DNA of 64,000 nucleotides from contig MKVL01000039.1 in the NCBI GenBank assembly GCA_001899205.1, forward strand, positions 62,001 through 126,000. Direction: 5' to 3'. A program made the position numbers and the translations under genes. How positions within the stretch are numbered: the first letter of the stretch is position 1; the number at the start of each line of letters is the position of its first letter. Below the pieces are notes generated by a model that saw only the letters and a program-made list of their open reading frames with translations, had not been told where the DNA came from and did no database searches. Source of the DNA: Mesorhizobium sp. 65-26 (GTDB lineage Bacteria; Pseudomonadota; Alphaproteobacteria; Rhizobiales; Rhizobiaceae). This document shows positions 26,741-36,687 of this stretch, piece after piece.

Positions 26741-27937
26741 ATGACGAACGGAAGCAACGAAAAACTGGATCGTCGTGGCTTCATGATCGGATCCATGGCC
26801 ACGGTCGGCGGCGCCGCCACCTTGCTGGCGACATCCACGCAGGCTCAAACCGCCACGACATCCGCCAGTACAACGGCCACGGCGACAAAGGGAACCGTCT
26901 TCACGGGCGACGTGATCGACGGCAAGCGGGTGATCAGCGCGCTCGACGTGTCGGACCTGGAGCCCGGCAAGAAGCACAGCTTCTACTTCCAGGGTGTGGG
27001 AATGCCGACGGGCCAGCACTGGTACGTGGCCGTCATGGTGGCCAAGGGCGCCTCTCCGGGCAAACGGCTGGGACTGATCAGCGGCGTGCATGGCGACGAG
27101 ATGAGCCCGATCCACATGATCCAATCGGTGATGAACGCGCTCGATCCCGCGGCGATGTCGGGAACCGTGATCGCCGTGTTCGACGTCTCGCGTCCAGCGG
27201 TGGAGAGCATGGCACGACGGTGGCCGAATTCAGGGCGCGGCATCGACCTGATCGACATCAACCGTCTATTCCCCGGCAATGAGAACGCCCCCGACGCGCC
27301 GACCAGGCATGCCGGCCTGGTGTTCAACAGGCTGCTGAAGCCGAACCTCGACTATGGACTTGATTTCCACACGGCCGCGACCGGCATGGATGCGACGGCG
27401 TTCCACCTCGCGCGCATGGACCTGCCGGAGGTGCGGGTTATGGCCGAGCTCTATCCGATCGACCAGATCTTCGACAATGCGGCTTATCCCGGGCTGCTGG
27501 CAAACGCCCTCATCGATGCCGGGATCCCGGCCCTGACGCCCGAGATCGGCCGCCCCCGGATTCTCGATCACGAGATGATCGGACTGTTCGTCGAAGGCAC
27601 GATGAACGTCATCAAGCATCATGGCATCCTTTCCGGTCCCATGGGCAGGACGGGCAAGGATTCCGGCGTGCTGGTCGCCGACGCGATGTTTCCGGTGATC
27701 GCCACCCATGGCGGCTTCGTCGAGTTGCTGGTCGAGCTCAACCAGGCCGTCAAGGCCGGCCAGAAACTCGCCATCCAGAGGAATACGTTCGGCGAGATCG
27801 TCGCGGAATACACGGCTCCGCGTGACGGCGAGATCGGCGCGCGACGCACCGATGCGACGGCCGAGCCGGGCACGCCGATCCTGTTCGCCCTCTTCGACAG
27901 CGCAACCCCTTCCGGAGGCGACGTGATCGTCGAGTGA
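26741..27937 (+). CDS. Tat-exported succinylglutamate desuccinylase/aspartoacylase family protein
   Basis: Zinc-dependent deacylase-type enzyme (AstE/AspA group, M14-like), 398 residues. The N-terminus KLDRRGFMIGSMATVGGAA is a twin-arginine signal, so it works folded in the periplasm. Metal ligands are expected in GVHGDEMSP (His and Glu) and in YGLDFHTAATG (His). A C-terminal beta domain (PRDGEIGARR) follows, as in family members. ATG 26741 has AAGGA upstream. It lies 27 bp before a Tat-exported amidohydrolase gene, so the two probably degrade related amide compounds outside the cytoplasm. Substrate unknown. Confidence 0.88.
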   Translation: MTNGSNEKLDRRGFMIGSMATVGGAATLLATSTQAQTATTSASTTATATKGTVFTGDVIDGKRVISALDVSDLEPGKKHSFYFQGVGMPTGQHWYVAVMVAKGASPGKRLGLISGVHGDEMSPIHMIQSVMNALDPAAMSGTVIAVFDVSRPAVESMARRWPNSGRGIDLIDINRLFPGNENAPDAPTRHAGLVFNRLLKPNLDYGLDFHTAATGMDATAFHLARMDLPEVRVMAELYPIDQIFDNAAYPGLLANALIDAGIPALTPEIGRPRILDHEMIGLFVEGTMNVIKHHGILSGPMGRTGKDSGVLVADAMFPVIATHGGFVELLVELNQAVKAGQKLAIQRNTFGEIVAEYTAPRDGEIGARRTDATAEPGTPILFALFDSATPSGGDVIVE

Positions 27938-27964
27938 GCTCCCAATTCATCCTCGAGCAAGGGA

Positions 27965-29416
27965 ATGAAACACATGCTAAGGCTTGGCTCGAAATACAGT
28001 CACCTCGTTCACGACGACGGTTGCCGCTGTTTCAGCCCCGAGCTGCAAAAGGCATCGCTGCGCCTTGAGGCGCTCTCCCGGCGTGGCTTCCTTTCGGGCC
28101 TTGGCGCGGCGGCGGTCGTAGGCTCGCTGGCCGGGCCTTCCTTCGCCCAGACCGCCGCAGGCCCGTCGAAGACGCTGTTTCGGGAACTGCGCCTGTTCGA
28201 CGGCAAGTCCGGCGACGTCAAGAGCGGCGCCCAGGTGCTGGTCGAGAACGGCAGGATCACCGGCGTCGACATGACGAACGCGCCCGCTCCCGCCGACGCA
28301 GTCGTCGTCTCATGCCGCAATGGCGTCCTCATGCCGGGCCTCATCGACGCGCATTGGCACGCGATCTTCGCGGCGGTCCCGATCAACGTCCTGCTCAACG
28401 GCGACCCGGGGATCATCTTCGCATCGTCCACCGCCGAGGCCGAACGCACGCTCAGCCGCGGCTTCACGACCATACGCGATCTCGGAGGCCCTTCCTTCTC
28501 CTTCAAGCAGGCCATCGACACAGGCCTGATCCCCGGCCCGCGCATCTATCCCTCGGGCGCGATGATCACCACCTCCGGAGGCCACGCCGACCTTCGGCTG
28601 CCGAGCGAGATTCCGCGCGACGGCGGCAAGCTCAGCAAGGGTGAACTGCTGGGTGGAGCGGCGATCGTCGACGGCATCGCCGACCTGAAGATGCGGATCC
28701 GCGAGCAGCTTCTCCAGGGCGCGTCGCAGATAAAGCTGGTGGGCGGCGGTGGCGTGTCGTCGCCGCGCAGTCCGCTGGACATCGTTACCTTCAGCGAGGA
28801 AGAGCTGCGCGCCGGCGTCGAGGTGGCGCAGGACTGGAACACCTACGTTACCGTGCACGCCTATACGTCTCGTGCGATACGACGCGCGCTGGCGGCCGGC
28901 GTGCAGTCGATCGAGCATGCGCATCTGATGGATGACGAGACGGCGGCGATGTTCGCCGAGAAAGGCGCCTGGCTCAGCACCCAGCCATTCCTGTCGATGG
29001 AGGACACCGGACCGCTGACGGGACCGAGCGCCGACCGAGCCCAGCAGCTTTTCGCGGGCACGCCGAAGATCTACGGATTCGTCCGCAAGCACGGCATCAA
29101 GACCGCCTGGGGTTCCGACGTGCTGTTCTCGCCCGCCATCGGTCCGCGCCAGAACGTCATTCTCACGCATCTGGCCAACTGGTACAAGAACGCCGAAGTG
29201 CTGCAGATGGCGACCTCGGGAAATGCCGAACTGCTCAGCCTTTCCAATCTCCGCAACCCCTATCCCGGCAAGCTCGGTGTCATCGAGGAAGGAGCCCTGG
29301 CGGACCTTCTGGTCGTGGACGGCAATCCGCTCGACGACATCCGGCTGATGGAGGATCCGCACAAGAACTTCGTCGTCATCATGAAGGACGGGCGGCCCCA
29401 CAAGAACGTGCTGTGA
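27965..29416 (+). CDS. Tat-exported amidohydrolase (imidazolonepropionase-like)
   Basis: Metal-dependent hydrolase of 483 residues from the amidohydrolase superfamily. A twin-arginine signal is present but unusually far in: SRRGFLSGLGAAAVVGSLAG at residues 38-57, after a leader containing HDDGCRCF. The metal site is LIDAHWH (normally DxHxH; here HWH), with further ligands in VHAYTSRAIRRAL, SIEHAHLM and WGSDVLFSP. The family includes prolidases and Xaa-Arg/Lys dipeptidases, so an amide of an amino acid is plausible next to the arginine genes. It is in one unit with the desuccinylase-like gene. An internal start nearer the Tat motif would be possible. Confidence 0.88.
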   Translation: MKHMLRLGSKYSHLVHDDGCRCFSPELQKASLRLEALSRRGFLSGLGAAAVVGSLAGPSFAQTAAGPSKTLFRELRLFDGKSGDVKSGAQVLVENGRITGVDMTNAPAPADAVVVSCRNGVLMPGLIDAHWHAIFAAVPINVLLNGDPGIIFASSTAEAERTLSRGFTTIRDLGGPSFSFKQAIDTGLIPGPRIYPSGAMITTSGGHADLRLPSEIPRDGGKLSKGELLGGAAIVDGIADLKMRIREQLLQGASQIKLVGGGGVSSPRSPLDIVTFSEEELRAGVEVAQDWNTYVTVHAYTSRAIRRALAAGVQSIEHAHLMDDETAAMFAEKGAWLSTQPFLSMEDTGPLTGPSADRAQQLFAGTPKIYGFVRKHGIKTAWGSDVLFSPAIGPRQNVILTHLANWYKNAEVLQMATSGNAELLSLSNLRNPYPGKLGVIEEGALADLLVVDGNPLDDIRLMEDPHKNFVVIMKDGRPHKNVL

Positions 29417-29608
29417 GCCACCGTTGCCGGAGGATCTCGTCTTTTGGCCGCCAGGTCGACAGCTGAGTTTTCGTCCGGAGAGATCAGTCCTGAAATTTCG
29501 TCATTAAGCACGAGGGTCACGGGTGGCCCTCATCTTCCCAGTCCGCAGGGCGCAAGGTCGACATCTGGAACGTGCGTTGAACGGGGATATGCGGGGAAAA
29601 CGGAGCAA

Positions 29609-30169
29609 ATGGCCGCAACGCCATATGAACGGGCGGAAATCGAGCAGCGCAAGTGGCGCAGGTTTCTGCTCTTTGGCCTCCTCCTGCTCGCGGGCGGAGT
29701 GTTCTCCGTCGCCGTTCCCGCCGTTTCCAACTTCGCATCGAATGTCGTCCTCGCCGTGGCCTTGATGGCGGTCGGCATCATCAAGGTCATACAGTCCCTG
29801 TGGATCAAGAGCTGGGCCGGTTTCGTATGGCAGGAATTGACCGGCTTCTTCGAGCTCATCGGCGGCATCATGCTCTACTTCAATCCGATGAAAGCATCGG
29901 CCGCGATATCCTTGTTCATAGCGTTTATTCTGTTCATCCATGGGATCCTTCACATCATTGTCGCCATGGAAGTCAGAAAAGTAACCAGGTGGAACTGGTT
30001 TGTTTTTTCCGGAATATTCTCTCTATTGGCCAGCCTTGCCATAATTCTCAAGTGGCCGATGGTCAGGGAAATGCCGACAGGCCTTGTGGCCGGGTTTTCC
30101 CTGATGATTGCCGGACTGGCCTATCTCGTCACCGCGCTGAGCGTGCGCCGGACGAGGATTTTGTCTTGA
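29609..30169 (+). CDS. HdeD-like (DUF308) membrane protein
   Basis: Membrane protein of 186 residues with about six helices arranged like HdeD (LLLAGGVFSVAVPAVSNFAS, then WQELTGFFELIGGIMLYFNP, then SGIFSLLASLAIILKWP). ATG 29609 has CGGAG close upstream; the frame is open to 29444 without a ribosome site. It lies 20 bp before the RND adaptor gene, so it is probably co-transcribed with the efflux pump. The base composition at 29880-30060 is lower in GC than its neighbours. Confidence 0.85.
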   Translation: MAATPYERAEIEQRKWRRFLLFGLLLLAGGVFSVAVPAVSNFASNVVLAVALMAVGIIKVIQSLWIKSWAGFVWQELTGFFELIGGIMLYFNPMKASAAISLFIAFILFIHGILHIIVAMEVRKVTRWNWFVFSGIFSLLASLAIILKWPMVREMPTGLVAGFSLMIAGLAYLVTALSVRRTRILS

Positions 30170-30189
30170 GACGGATGCGAGGAGCCACC

Positions 30190-31329
30190 ATGAGCAGCAG
30201 TTTCGGTTTTCGACCCGTGGTCGCCGCGGCGGCACTGCTGGTCGGCTTGGCCGGCTTCACCGGAACGGCATATGCGCAGACCGCGCAATCCGCGCCAGCG
30301 GTGCCCGTGGTGGTGCAGAAAGTCCTTTCCGGCCCGGCAAGCGCGCCGCTGTCATACAACGCCCAGGTCGAAGCGATCGATGCCGTCGATATTCAAGCAC
30401 GCGTGTCCGGCCTGCTGAAACAGGTCAGGTTCTCGGAAGGCCAGGGCGTGAAGCAAGGCGACCTGCTCTTCGAAATCGAGCCGGATCAACTGTCGGCGGT
30501 CGTCATGTCCGCCGAGGCGCAGGTGGCCAGGGCGGAAGCCACTCAGAACGCCGCGCGACAGAGCCTGTCACGCACCAGGGAGCTGTTCAACCGCAGGACC
30601 GTTCCGCAGGCGACGTTGGACGACGCGCAGGCTTCGTTCGACGTCGCGGCCGCTGACGTCCAGAGCGCCAATGCAGCCTTGAATACGGCCAAACTCAATC
30701 TTTCCTACGCCCAGATCAAGTCGCCGATCGCCGGGACAATCGGCCGTTCGCTGGTGACGGCCGGCAACCTCGTGGGGCCTGGCTCCGGACCGCTGGCCCG
30801 CATCGTGCAACTCGACCCCGTCCGCGTCGCATTTGCGATCGCCGACAGCACTCTGGTCGACATCAGGCAGAAACTCGCCGGCGGCCAGAAGATCGATCCG
30901 AACAAGTTCCATCTCAGCCTGTCGCTCGCCAACGGCACGCAGTTCGCTTCACCGGGGCAGTTGCAGTTCATCGACAACGAGGTCAATCCGCAGACCGGCA
31001 CCGTGACCGTCCGCGCGCTGTTTCCCAACCCCGGCCACATATTGACGCCGGGCCAGTTCGTCCGGCTCACCATCGTCGACGAGGAAGCCGGGAAGTTGCC
31101 GATGGTGCCGATGGCATCCGTCCTCCAGGACCGCCAGGGCAAGTTCGTCTTCGTGCTCAACGACAACAATACCGTGACCAGGCAGCAGATCACGACCGGC
31201 GCCCGCATAGACAATCGCTGGGCGGTAACGAGCGGACTGAAGGATGGCCAGACAATCGTCGTCGAGGGATTGCAGCGCGTTTCCGATGGCCAGCAGGTCT
31301 CCCCGCGGGAAGCGGAGAGCGCGCAATGA
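30190..31329 (+). CDS. RND efflux periplasmic adaptor (membrane fusion protein)
   Basis: AcrA/MexA-type adaptor of 379 residues. A cleaved signal peptide (TAYAQ near residue 30) shows that this one has no lipobox cysteine. Order of domains: barrel-sandwich half (VDIQARVSGLLKQVRFSEGQ, residues 60-80), helical hairpin (about 95-155), second lipoyl half (IKSPIAGTIGRSLVTAGNLV), beta barrel, and membrane-proximal domain. ATG 30190 has GGAG seven bases upstream. The stop overlaps the start of the pump gene as ATGA. No outer-membrane factor gene follows, so the complex must use a TolC-like channel encoded elsewhere. Confidence 0.93.
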   Translation: MSSSFGFRPVVAAAALLVGLAGFTGTAYAQTAQSAPAVPVVVQKVLSGPASAPLSYNAQVEAIDAVDIQARVSGLLKQVRFSEGQGVKQGDLLFEIEPDQLSAVVMSAEAQVARAEATQNAARQSLSRTRELFNRRTVPQATLDDAQASFDVAAADVQSANAALNTAKLNLSYAQIKSPIAGTIGRSLVTAGNLVGPGSGPLARIVQLDPVRVAFAIADSTLVDIRQKLAGGQKIDPNKFHLSLSLANGTQFASPGQLQFIDNEVNPQTGTVTVRALFPNPGHILTPGQFVRLTIVDEEAGKLPMVPMASVLQDRQGKFVFVLNDNNTVTRQQITTGARIDNRWAVTSGLKDGQTIVVEGLQRVSDGQQVSPREAESAQ

Positions 31330-34300
31330 TCTCGGACGTCTTCATCAGCCGCACCCGGCTCGCGATCGTCATCTCGATCATCATTTCGATCGCCGGTGCG
31401 ATTGCGATCTTCTCGCTGCCCATACAGCAATATCCGCAGATCACGCCTCCGACGGTCACCGTGTCGGCCGTCTATCCCGGCGCAAGCGCCGAGATCATCG
31501 CCGACGTGGTCGGCGGCCCGCTCGAGACGGCCATCAATGGCGTGGACCGCATGATGTACATGTCGTCCACGAGTTCCAATGCCGGCCAATACACGCTGTC
31601 GGTGACCTTCGAGGTCGGGACTGATCCGGATACGGCTCAGATAAACGTGCAGAACCGTGCACAGCTGGCGATTTCCCGGCTCCCGGCCAGCGTCGTCCAG
31701 CAGGGCGTTTCCGTGCGCGCCCGCTCGCCGGATTTCGTCCTCGGCATCGCTTTCTATTCGCCGGACGACAGCCTCGATGCGCTGGCGATCACGAATTTCG
31801 TCACCACGACGGTAACCGACGCGATATCGCGCGTGCCGGGCGTCGGCGAGGCTTCCGTCGCCGGGGCCTCGCAGTATTCGATGAGGGTGTGGCTCAATCC
31901 GCAGCGCATGGACGCGCTAGGGCTGACGCCGGACGATGTATCGGCCGCCATCCAGCGGCAGAACATCCAGGCGACGCTCGGACAGGCAGGCGCGCCGCCG
32001 CAGGCGCAAGGCTCGGAACTGCAATACACGCTGGTCGCGCAGGGGCGACTCAGGAGCGCCGAGGAGTTCGGCGACATCGTCGTGCGCACCGGCGCGGCGG
32101 GGGCCAAGGTCTATCTGCGCGACATAGCGCGGATCGAGCTTGGCGCGCAAAGCTACGCCTCGAACGCCAGCTTCGCCGGGCACGCCTCGGCGATGATGCA
32201 GGTCAACCAGTCTCCCGGCGCCAACGCCATTCAGGCCGCCACCGCGGTCCGCACCGAGCTGGAGCGCCTATCGCCACGCTTTCCCAAGGGCATGCAGTAT
32301 CACATCGTCTACGATGCGACCCGCTTCGTGACCGCCAGCATATCGCTGACCACCAGAACGCTGATCGAGGCATTTCTGATCGTCCTCGCCGTCACCTACC
32401 TGTTCCTGCAGGACTGGCGCGCCATGTTCGTCTCGGCGCTTGCCATCCCCGTTTCGATGCTTGGTGCCGTGGCGGTGCTGTTTGCCGCCGGCTATTCGCT
32501 GAACATGATTTCCCTGCTGGCACTTGTGCTGGCGATCGGCCTGGTGGTGGACGACGCCGTCCTTGTCGTCGAAAACGTCAAGCATGTGCTGGAGGACACG
32601 CCCGGCATCGGCGTTGCCGACGCCACGCGCAAGGCGATGCACCAGATCACCGGGCCGATCATTTCCACGACGCTGGTGCTGCTTGCCGTGGTGACGCCGA
32701 CGGCGTTTCTCGGCGGCATAGGCGGTCAGCTCTATCGGCAGTTCGCCGTGACCCTGTCTTCGGCGCTGGTGGTTTCGTCCTTTGTCGGGTTGTCCTTGAG
32801 CCCGGCGCTGGCCGCGCTACTGCTGCGACGTGACGTAGGCCATTTCAAGAGCGGCCCGCTGGCCTGGTTCACCGCATTCATGAACAAGACGCGCGACGGC
32901 TACGGCCGCCTGGTCGGGTTTCTGGTGCGGCACTGGTATGTGCCGTTGGCGGGATTGCTTGCGTGTTTTGCCGCGGCCTATCTTATCTTCACCGGACTGC
33001 CCTCAACCTTCCTGCCCGACGAGGACCAGGGGGCGCTGTTCGTCGACATCCAGTTGCCGAATGCCGCCTCGCTCGATCGCACGAAGGCGATCGTGGAGGA
33101 TGTGCGCAAGACACTCGCCGAAACGGACGGCGTGCAGGACGTCATCACGGTTGCCGGGTTCAGCATCCTTCAGTCGACGAGTTCGCCAAGCGGCGCCATG
33201 GCGGTCGCGGCGCTGAAGCCGTGGGATGAGCGCACCTCCAGGGAACTGCAGCTTGCGGGTATCCTGCAGACGCTGCGGATGAAGTTTTCGCAGATTCCCG
33301 GCGCGAACGTCGCGGTCTTTGCTCCCCCGGCGATTGCCGGCATCGGTTCGGTCGGTGGCCTGGACTTCCGTCTGCAGGCACTCGAAGGGCAGCCCCCGCA
33401 AGAGATCGCGCAGGTGGTGGGGGCGCTGCTCGGCGCCTTCAATCGCCTGCCGGAACTCGGCGGAGCCGCCACCACCTTCAGCGCCAATGTCCCGCAGGTC
33501 TATGTCGACGTCGACAGGGCCCGCGCCGAGGCGCTTGGGGTGAGCGTGTCGGACGTCTATTCCACCATCGGCGCGGCCTTCGGATCGCGCTATGTGAATG
33601 ACTTCACGCTCAATGGCCGCGTGTTCCAGGTCAATTTGCAGGCCGATGCCGATTTCCGCAGCCATGCGGAGGACATCTTGAAGCTGCACGTCCGCAGCAG
33701 GAACGGCACCATGGTGCCGTTGAGCAACCTGGCGTCGCTGACGACCATCCTGTCGCCATTCGCCATCCAGCGTTACAACCTGTCGGTCGCCGCTCCGGTC
33801 AACGCCCTTACGGCGCCCGGCAGCAGCAGCGGCAACGCGATGGACGCCATGGAGAAGACGGCCGCCCAGGTCCTGCCGAACGGCTATGGCTTCGAGTGGT
33901 CGGGACTGTCGTTTCAGGAGCGCCGCAGCAGCGGTCAGGAAGGACTAGTCTTCGCGCTGGCGTTCCTGTTTGCCTACCTCTTCCTTGTCGCCCAGTACGA
34001 GAGCTGGTCACTTCCGCTGGTCGTCATTCTTTCGCTGGGAGCCGCCCTGCTCGGCGCCGTGGCGGCATTGAGGCTCTTCGGGTTGCAGAACAGCCTCTAC
34101 GTGCAGATCGCCATCGTGCTGCTGATCGGGCTGGCGGCGAAGAATGCCATCCTGATCGTGGAATTCGCCAAGGAACGGCGTAGCGAAGGCCTGAGCGTGA
34201 TGGAGGCCGCGCGAACCGGGGCCGAGCAGCGCTTCAGGGCCGTCATGATGACGGCGGTTTCCTTCATCCTCGGCATCATTCCCCTCGTCGTCTCGACAGG

Positions 34301-34496
34301 CGCCGGCGCGGGCGCGCGGCGGGCCGTTGGCGTCACGATCTTCGGAGGCATGACCGCCGCGACGACGATCGGCCTGTTGATCGTTCCCTCGCTCTACTTC
34401 GTTGTCCAGAAGACGACCGAGTATCTGTCGTCCCGAGGTTCGGGAGATCGCGTGGAAGATGCCGAGCATATGGATACGATTGGCCCACCCAGCTGA
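31326..34496 (+). CDS. RND multidrug efflux permease (HAE1 family)
   Basis: Proton-driven inner-membrane pump of 1056 residues, the full AcrB-like length. The start MISDVFISRTRLAIVISIII gives TM1. The pore-domain region has PTVTVSAVYPGASAEIIADV and the middle TM block LALVLAIGLVVDDAVLVVENV carries the two aspartates of the proton relay (TM4). The second half repeats the arrangement with LAAKNAILIVEFAKERR. It forms a trimer with the adaptor just upstream. Substrates cannot be read from sequence; drugs, plant phenolics or solvents are typical. No repressor gene adjoins the operon. Confidence 0.95.
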   Translation: MISDVFISRTRLAIVISIIISIAGAIAIFSLPIQQYPQITPPTVTVSAVYPGASAEIIADVVGGPLETAINGVDRMMYMSSTSSNAGQYTLSVTFEVGTDPDTAQINVQNRAQLAISRLPASVVQQGVSVRARSPDFVLGIAFYSPDDSLDALAITNFVTTTVTDAISRVPGVGEASVAGASQYSMRVWLNPQRMDALGLTPDDVSAAIQRQNIQATLGQAGAPPQAQGSELQYTLVAQGRLRSAEEFGDIVVRTGAAGAKVYLRDIARIELGAQSYASNASFAGHASAMMQVNQSPGANAIQAATAVRTELERLSPRFPKGMQYHIVYDATRFVTASISLTTRTLIEAFLIVLAVTYLFLQDWRAMFVSALAIPVSMLGAVAVLFAAGYSLNMISLLALVLAIGLVVDDAVLVVENVKHVLEDTPGIGVADATRKAMHQITGPIISTTLVLLAVVTPTAFLGGIGGQLYRQFAVTLSSALVVSSFVGLSLSPALAALLLRRDVGHFKSGPLAWFTAFMNKTRDGYGRLVGFLVRHWYVPLAGLLACFAAAYLIFTGLPSTFLPDEDQGALFVDIQLPNAASLDRTKAIVEDVRKTLAETDGVQDVITVAGFSILQSTSSPSGAMAVAALKPWDERTSRELQLAGILQTLRMKFSQIPGANVAVFAPPAIAGIGSVGGLDFRLQALEGQPPQEIAQVVGALLGAFNRLPELGGAATTFSANVPQVYVDVDRARAEALGVSVSDVYSTIGAAFGSRYVNDFTLNGRVFQVNLQADADFRSHAEDILKLHVRSRNGTMVPLSNLASLTTILSPFAIQRYNLSVAAPVNALTAPGSSSGNAMDAMEKTAAQVLPNGYGFEWSGLSFQERRSSGQEGLVFALAFLFAYLFLVAQYESWSLPLVVILSLGAALLGAVAALRLFGLQNSLYVQIAIVLLIGLAAKNAILIVEFAKERRSEGLSVMEAARTGAEQRFRAVMMTAVSFILGIIPLVVSTGAGAGARRAVGVTIFGGMTAATTIGLLIVPSLYFVVQKTTEYLSSRGSGDRVEDAEHMDTIGPPS

Positions 34497-34740
34497 TTGG
34501 TCCCTCGTCTGGGGCGGCTGTCCGCGGAGCCGGTCCGCCGCCCCATTTATATTCCCAGAATCCCAATCCTTGGCTCTGCGTCCATTTCTCATGATCGCGG
34601 CCCCTTCTCCGGACCAGGGCGGTAGACGGTTGCGGCGATCCAAGTACATTCCGTGCAACAGTTGGCGAAATTGCCTCGCCAGAGGCCAGTTTCCACCCGG
34701 CCTTCGAATTCAGTGACGCGATTGTCCGGAGGCAGCAACC

Positions 34741-35448
34741 GTGCGCGCAGATCACCACCGGTTCCCTCTCCTGGCCGCTTCGTTCGCGGCGCTATCGCTG
34801 TACGCCACCATCAGCAATGCGGCAGAGACAGCCCCGCTGACCGCGCGCGGCAATGAACCCGGCTGGCAGATCAGGATCTCGGACGACGTGCTCAGCTTCA
34901 ACGCCCTGGGGGGCGAAAGCTTCGAGATCAAACCCGCTCCGCAACTCACCAGGCAGGGCGACGCCGACATCTATCAGGCGACTGTCGACGGCCGGCAATT
35001 CGCGCTGACCATCGCGGCCAGGACATGCGTCGATACGATGAGCGGAATGCCATACCCCAAAACCGCCACTGTCGTCCTGGGTGACCAGAAGCTGGCGGGA
35101 TGCGCGGGACAGCCGGCAGAGCTGCTTCACGGCGACTGGCAGGTGGCCGAGATTCGGGGGAAGGCCCCGGTTGGGAATTCGAAACCCACCCTCGCCTTCG
35201 ACCCGGATGGGCGAATTCACGGCAATGGCTCGTGCAACAGGTTTTTCGGCAGTTTCACCCTGACCGGCGAAGGTCTCACCATCTCCGAAGCCGGTGCGTC
35301 CATGATGATGTGCGAGCAACCGCTGATGGACCAGGAGCGCAATCTTCTTAAGGCTCTTGAAGCGGTCCAGCGTTTCGAGGTCACACAGGAGGGACACGTG
35401 CAACTCCTCGACCATGAAGGGCAAAGACTGGTGAGTTTGCGAAAATAA
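34741..35448 (+). CDS. Periplasmic META-domain protein with an N-terminal COG3650-like domain
   Basis: Secreted protein of 235 residues from GTG 34741. A signal peptide (SLYATISNAAETA, cleavage near residue 28) is followed by a domain starting ARGNEPGWQIRISDD, with the CVDTMSGMPYPKTATVVL block seen in uncharacterised lipoprotein-like proteins. The C-terminal META/HslJ domain has GDWQVAEIRGK, FDPDGRIHGNGSCNRFFGSF and SMMMCEQPLMDQE. HslJ-type domains are linked to heat shock and novobiocin resistance, but their action is not known. It is 18 bp upstream of the DUF900 gene. Confidence 0.85.
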   Translation: MRADHHRFPLLAASFAALSLYATISNAAETAPLTARGNEPGWQIRISDDVLSFNALGGESFEIKPAPQLTRQGDADIYQATVDGRQFALTIAARTCVDTMSGMPYPKTATVVLGDQKLAGCAGQPAELLHGDWQVAEIRGKAPVGNSKPTLAFDPDGRIHGNGSCNRFFGSFTLTGEGLTISEAGASMMMCEQPLMDQERNLLKALEAVQRFEVTQEGHVQLLDHEGQRLVSLRK

Positions 35449-35466
35449 GCGGGCGCGGCCGGCAGC

Positions 35467-36654
35467 ATGAAGAACCCCGCGGGACGATTTGCACTGGTCA
35501 TCTTGGCGGCGATGCTTACGCAAAGCTGTGCCGGGCCGAGAGCCGTTACCGGGCTTGCCTCGCCCGTGCAGACGAATGGAGACATGCCGGCGATCCCCTT
35601 CCTGATCGCCACCACGCGCACCAAGTCCCCCACCACCGAACCGCCCTACTCGCGGGATCGCTCCTCCATGCTGAATTTCTCGCAGCTGACCGTCGTCGTG
35701 CCGGCGACACATCAGCCCGGCGCGGTCGAGACCTCGTCGACAACACCCGATCCGCAACGCCAGTTTTCGGCTCGCGATCTCGTCCGCCTGAAGGACAGGA
35801 ACGCGTTCTCGAGCCAGCTGAACGCCATGCTGGCAAAGCGCCCGCCGTCCCAGCGCGAGGTGTTCATCTTCGTGCATGGCTACAACAACAACTTTGCCGA
35901 GGGCCTGTTTCGCAACGCCCAGGTCGTGCACGACTACGACATCACCTCCGTGCCGATCCATTTCTCCTGGGCATCCGCCGGCTCCCTCAGCGGTTATGTC
36001 TTCGACCGCGACAGCGCGCTGCAGGCGCGCGATGGCCTGGCCGAGACCATCGCGATCGCGGCGCGATCCGATGCCAATGGCGTCTTCGTCGTCGGCCATT
36101 CGATGGGCGCCTATGTGGTGATGGAGGCGCTTCGCACGCTGGCCCTGCGAGGCAAGACCGACGTCACGTCGAGGATCAGAGGTGTCGTCCTCGCCGCGCC
36201 GGACATCGACCCCGATGTGTTCAGCAGCCAGGTCCGGGACATTCCCAGCCTGCCGCACCCATTCACGATCGTCGTTTCGCGTCGCGATCGCGCCTTGAGC
36301 GTGTCGCGACGCATCACCGGCGGCCGACCACGGGTCGGGAGCGGCTTCGAAATTCCGCTCCTCCAGGAAAAGAACATCCAGGTGATCGACATTTCCGACG
36401 TCGACGGCGGCGGACACAGCGGCTTCGCGACGTCGGGAACGCTGATGAAGCTCTTGGGGTCCGGCCGCCTTCTTCGCCAGCTCGTCGCGAACCAGGACGC
36501 GCCCGGCGAGGACAAGGCCGCCGAGGCGCGGCAGCTCATCGTCGACAACGCCTCCCTCGTCCTGCATCTGCCGCTGCGCATCCTGAAACGAACGACCGGC
36601 CCGCAACCGCTGCTTCCCCGGCAGACGGCATCGGATGGCGGCGCCACGCAGTAA
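35467..36654 (+). CDS. Alpha/beta-hydrolase lipoprotein (DUF900)
   Basis: Predicted lipoprotein of 395 residues: the signal ends LTQSC (Cys22). The DUF900 hydrolase domain follows with FIFVHGYNNNFAEGLFRNAQ (about 135-154), the strand leading to HFSWASAG and the nucleophile elbow VGHSMGAYV (Ser about 217). An Asp in APDIDPDVF and a His in DGGGHSGFA complete a likely triad. Family members are called esterase/lipase-like, but natural substrates are unknown. It probably forms a unit with the META-domain gene upstream and possibly with the MgtC-like gene 33 bp downstream. Confidence 0.88.
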   Translation: MKNPAGRFALVILAAMLTQSCAGPRAVTGLASPVQTNGDMPAIPFLIATTRTKSPTTEPPYSRDRSSMLNFSQLTVVVPATHQPGAVETSSTTPDPQRQFSARDLVRLKDRNAFSSQLNAMLAKRPPSQREVFIFVHGYNNNFAEGLFRNAQVVHDYDITSVPIHFSWASAGSLSGYVFDRDSALQARDGLAETIAIAARSDANGVFVVGHSMGAYVVMEALRTLALRGKTDVTSRIRGVVLAAPDIDPDVFSSQVRDIPSLPHPFTIVVSRRDRALSVSRRITGGRPRVGSGFEIPLLQEKNIQVIDISDVDGGGHSGFATSGTLMKLLGSGRLLRQLVANQDAPGEDKAAEARQLIVDNASLVLHLPLRILKRTTGPQPLLPRQTASDGGATQ

Positions 36655-36687
36655 AGGTCATGCTTGTTGAACCGGACGGATTGAGCC

